Origin: Bradyrhizobium amphicarpaeae | GTDB taxonomy: Bacteria; Pseudomonadota; Alphaproteobacteria; Rhizobiales; Xanthobacteraceae | Length of the DNA: 64,000 nucleotides | Assembly (NCBI RefSeq): GCF_002266435.3 | Contig: NZ_CP029426.2 | Coordinates: forward strand, 3,440,001 to 3,504,000 | Direction of reading: 5' to 3' | Shown here: positions 63,397 through 64,000 of the stretch, in pieces | Position numbering within the stretch: the stretch's first letter is position 1 | Layout: the number at the start of each line of letters is the position of its first letter | Translations under genes and position numbers: made by a program | Notes under the pieces: model-generated | What the model saw: only the letters and a program-made list of their open reading frames with translations | Database searches by the model: none | Told to the model about the DNA's origin: nothing

Positions 63397-64000
63397 TTAC
63401 GCCCCGCAGGCGATCACACCGTACCAGCCGAGCCCGCGATAGGTCTCATAGCCCGGCGTCGCGTGGAAGGCGATCAATGCCCCCGTGCGGTCGTGATAGA
63501 AGCCGGAGGCCTGGCCGTTCAGCGAGATCGAGATACGCTCGCTGAGGATGCCCTGGCCGTCCGACGCCGCGATCACGCGGAAATTCGAATCGACCAGCAG
63601 CACGCGTGCCTTGTCGCTGTCGCCGACGCGCACGCCCTGGACGATGGCGCGGGCCTGCGGCTCCCAGTCGAAATGGATGGCGAGCACGCCGATCGGGGCG
63701 CCATTGGCCTGGCCGCCGGCCCGGACGCTGGCGCAATAGGTCGCAACCTGCGCGTTGCCGAGCAGCGGCTGGTTCTCGACGTCGCCGGCAACGTAGTCGT
63801 CACCCGACCGCAAGCCCTTTGCCTCGCGAAACCATTTGGTATGGGCGACGTTCTGGCCGACAGCGCGGAAGCGGTCGGCGCGGCCGTTGGCGATGACGTT
63901 GCCGTCGAGGTCGCAGAGCCAGAGGTCGAGATAAACGGTGTAGGCCCCGAGGATGACGCCCAGGCGCTGCGAGGCGTGGGAAACGGCCGCAGCGCCGGGT
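63397..64000 (-). CDS. Cache-domain signal protein, C-terminal part, cut by window edge
   Basis: The frame is open from the right edge to the stop at 63397, giving about 200 C-terminal residues. The whole visible part is one Cache-like domain: GAYTVYLDLWLCDLDGNVIA, ADRFRAVGQNVAHTKWF, GDDYVAGDVENQPLLGNAQV, PIGVLAIHFDWEPQARAIVQ and the end YRGLGWYGVIACGA. Ending in a Cache domain, with no membrane segment or output domain after it, means any output domain must precede it, beyond the window. It may belong to a chemoreceptor-like or regulator family with a C-terminal sensor. Confidence 0.75.
   Translation of the reverse strand, partial: PGAAAVSHASQRLGVILGAYTVYLDLWLCDLDGNVIANGRADRFRAVGQNVAHTKWFREAKGLRSGDDYVAGDVENQPLLGNAQVATYCASVRAGGQANGAPIGVLAIHFDWEPQARAIVQGVRVGDSDKARVLLVDSNFRVIAASDGQGILSERISISLNGQASGFYHDRTGALIAFHATPGYETYRGLGWYGVIACGA

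Noticed and set aside
1..64000. CRISPR arrays, tRNA/rRNA genes, prophage, insertion sequences
   Set aside because: None seen: no regularly spaced repeats, no cloverleaf or rRNA core sequence recognised, no transposase, integrase or phage genes.

Overview
The window is high-GC chromosomal DNA of an alphaproteobacterium, most likely Bradyrhizobium or a close relative in the Nitrobacteraceae. This rests on gene content (SUF operon with an IscS-type desulfurase ahead of sufB, class I PHA synthase, hom next to glpX, a large AsmA/YhdP-like protein, Omp31-type 'AADLGAR' porins, a TctABC-type transporter) and on families of GC-rich dyad repeats between genes. Assignment is from recall and pattern; no search was run. 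I see no tRNA, rRNA, CRISPR array, prophage or insertion sequence. The region reads as core chromosome with a few accessory modules.

Layout. 0-12 kb: the 5' part of a large catalase, an M23 peptidase, a peroxiredoxin with a histone-like tail, a 1284-residue AsmA-like protein, a Cache/HAMP chemoreceptor, DoxX, an MFS carrier and tyrS. 12-17.8 kb: anmK divergent from tyrS, a GST behind a promoter buried in an inverted repeat, a hydrolase, and a membrane LytTR regulator divergent from an acyltransferase. 17.9-25 kb: Fe-S assembly genes (IscS-like desulfurase, sufB, sufC, sufD, sufS, sufT-like, sufA-like), then tfoX-like, fabA, a GGDEF protein and an RhlE-like helicase. 29-38 kb: an AraC regulator divergent from a secreted caspase-like protein, small exported proteins, an FAD monooxygenase, two porins and an SDR. 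38-44.5 kb: parE, dedA, then paiB and two different argC genes. 44.5-51.3 kb: MAPEG, phaC, a small lipoprotein, aminotransferase-hom-glpX. 51.3-55 kb: a DUF4261-like protein, HAD dehalogenase, ASCH protein and a Tat-exported metallo-hydrolase. 55-62.3 kb: a GntR regulator divergent from enoyl-CoA hydratase, CoA-transferase, TctC, TctB, TctA and a PdxA-family dehydrogenase. The window ends with an NmrA-like reductase and the C-terminal end of a Cache-domain protein.

Genes that work together. The SUF block is a single-direction operon with ATGA overlaps; one intergenic repeat interrupts it between sufB and sufC. The GntR/ECH/CoA-transferase/TTT/PdxA block looks like an inducible uptake and catabolism operon for an unknown carboxylate, with three copies of one 11-13 bp motif around the divergent promoter. 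The paiB-argC pair is preceded by a good promoter, an apparently leaderless 25-codon ORF with five consecutive arginine codons, and two mutually exclusive RNA hairpins. This looks like an undescribed arginine-linked leader and is the most interesting item in the window.
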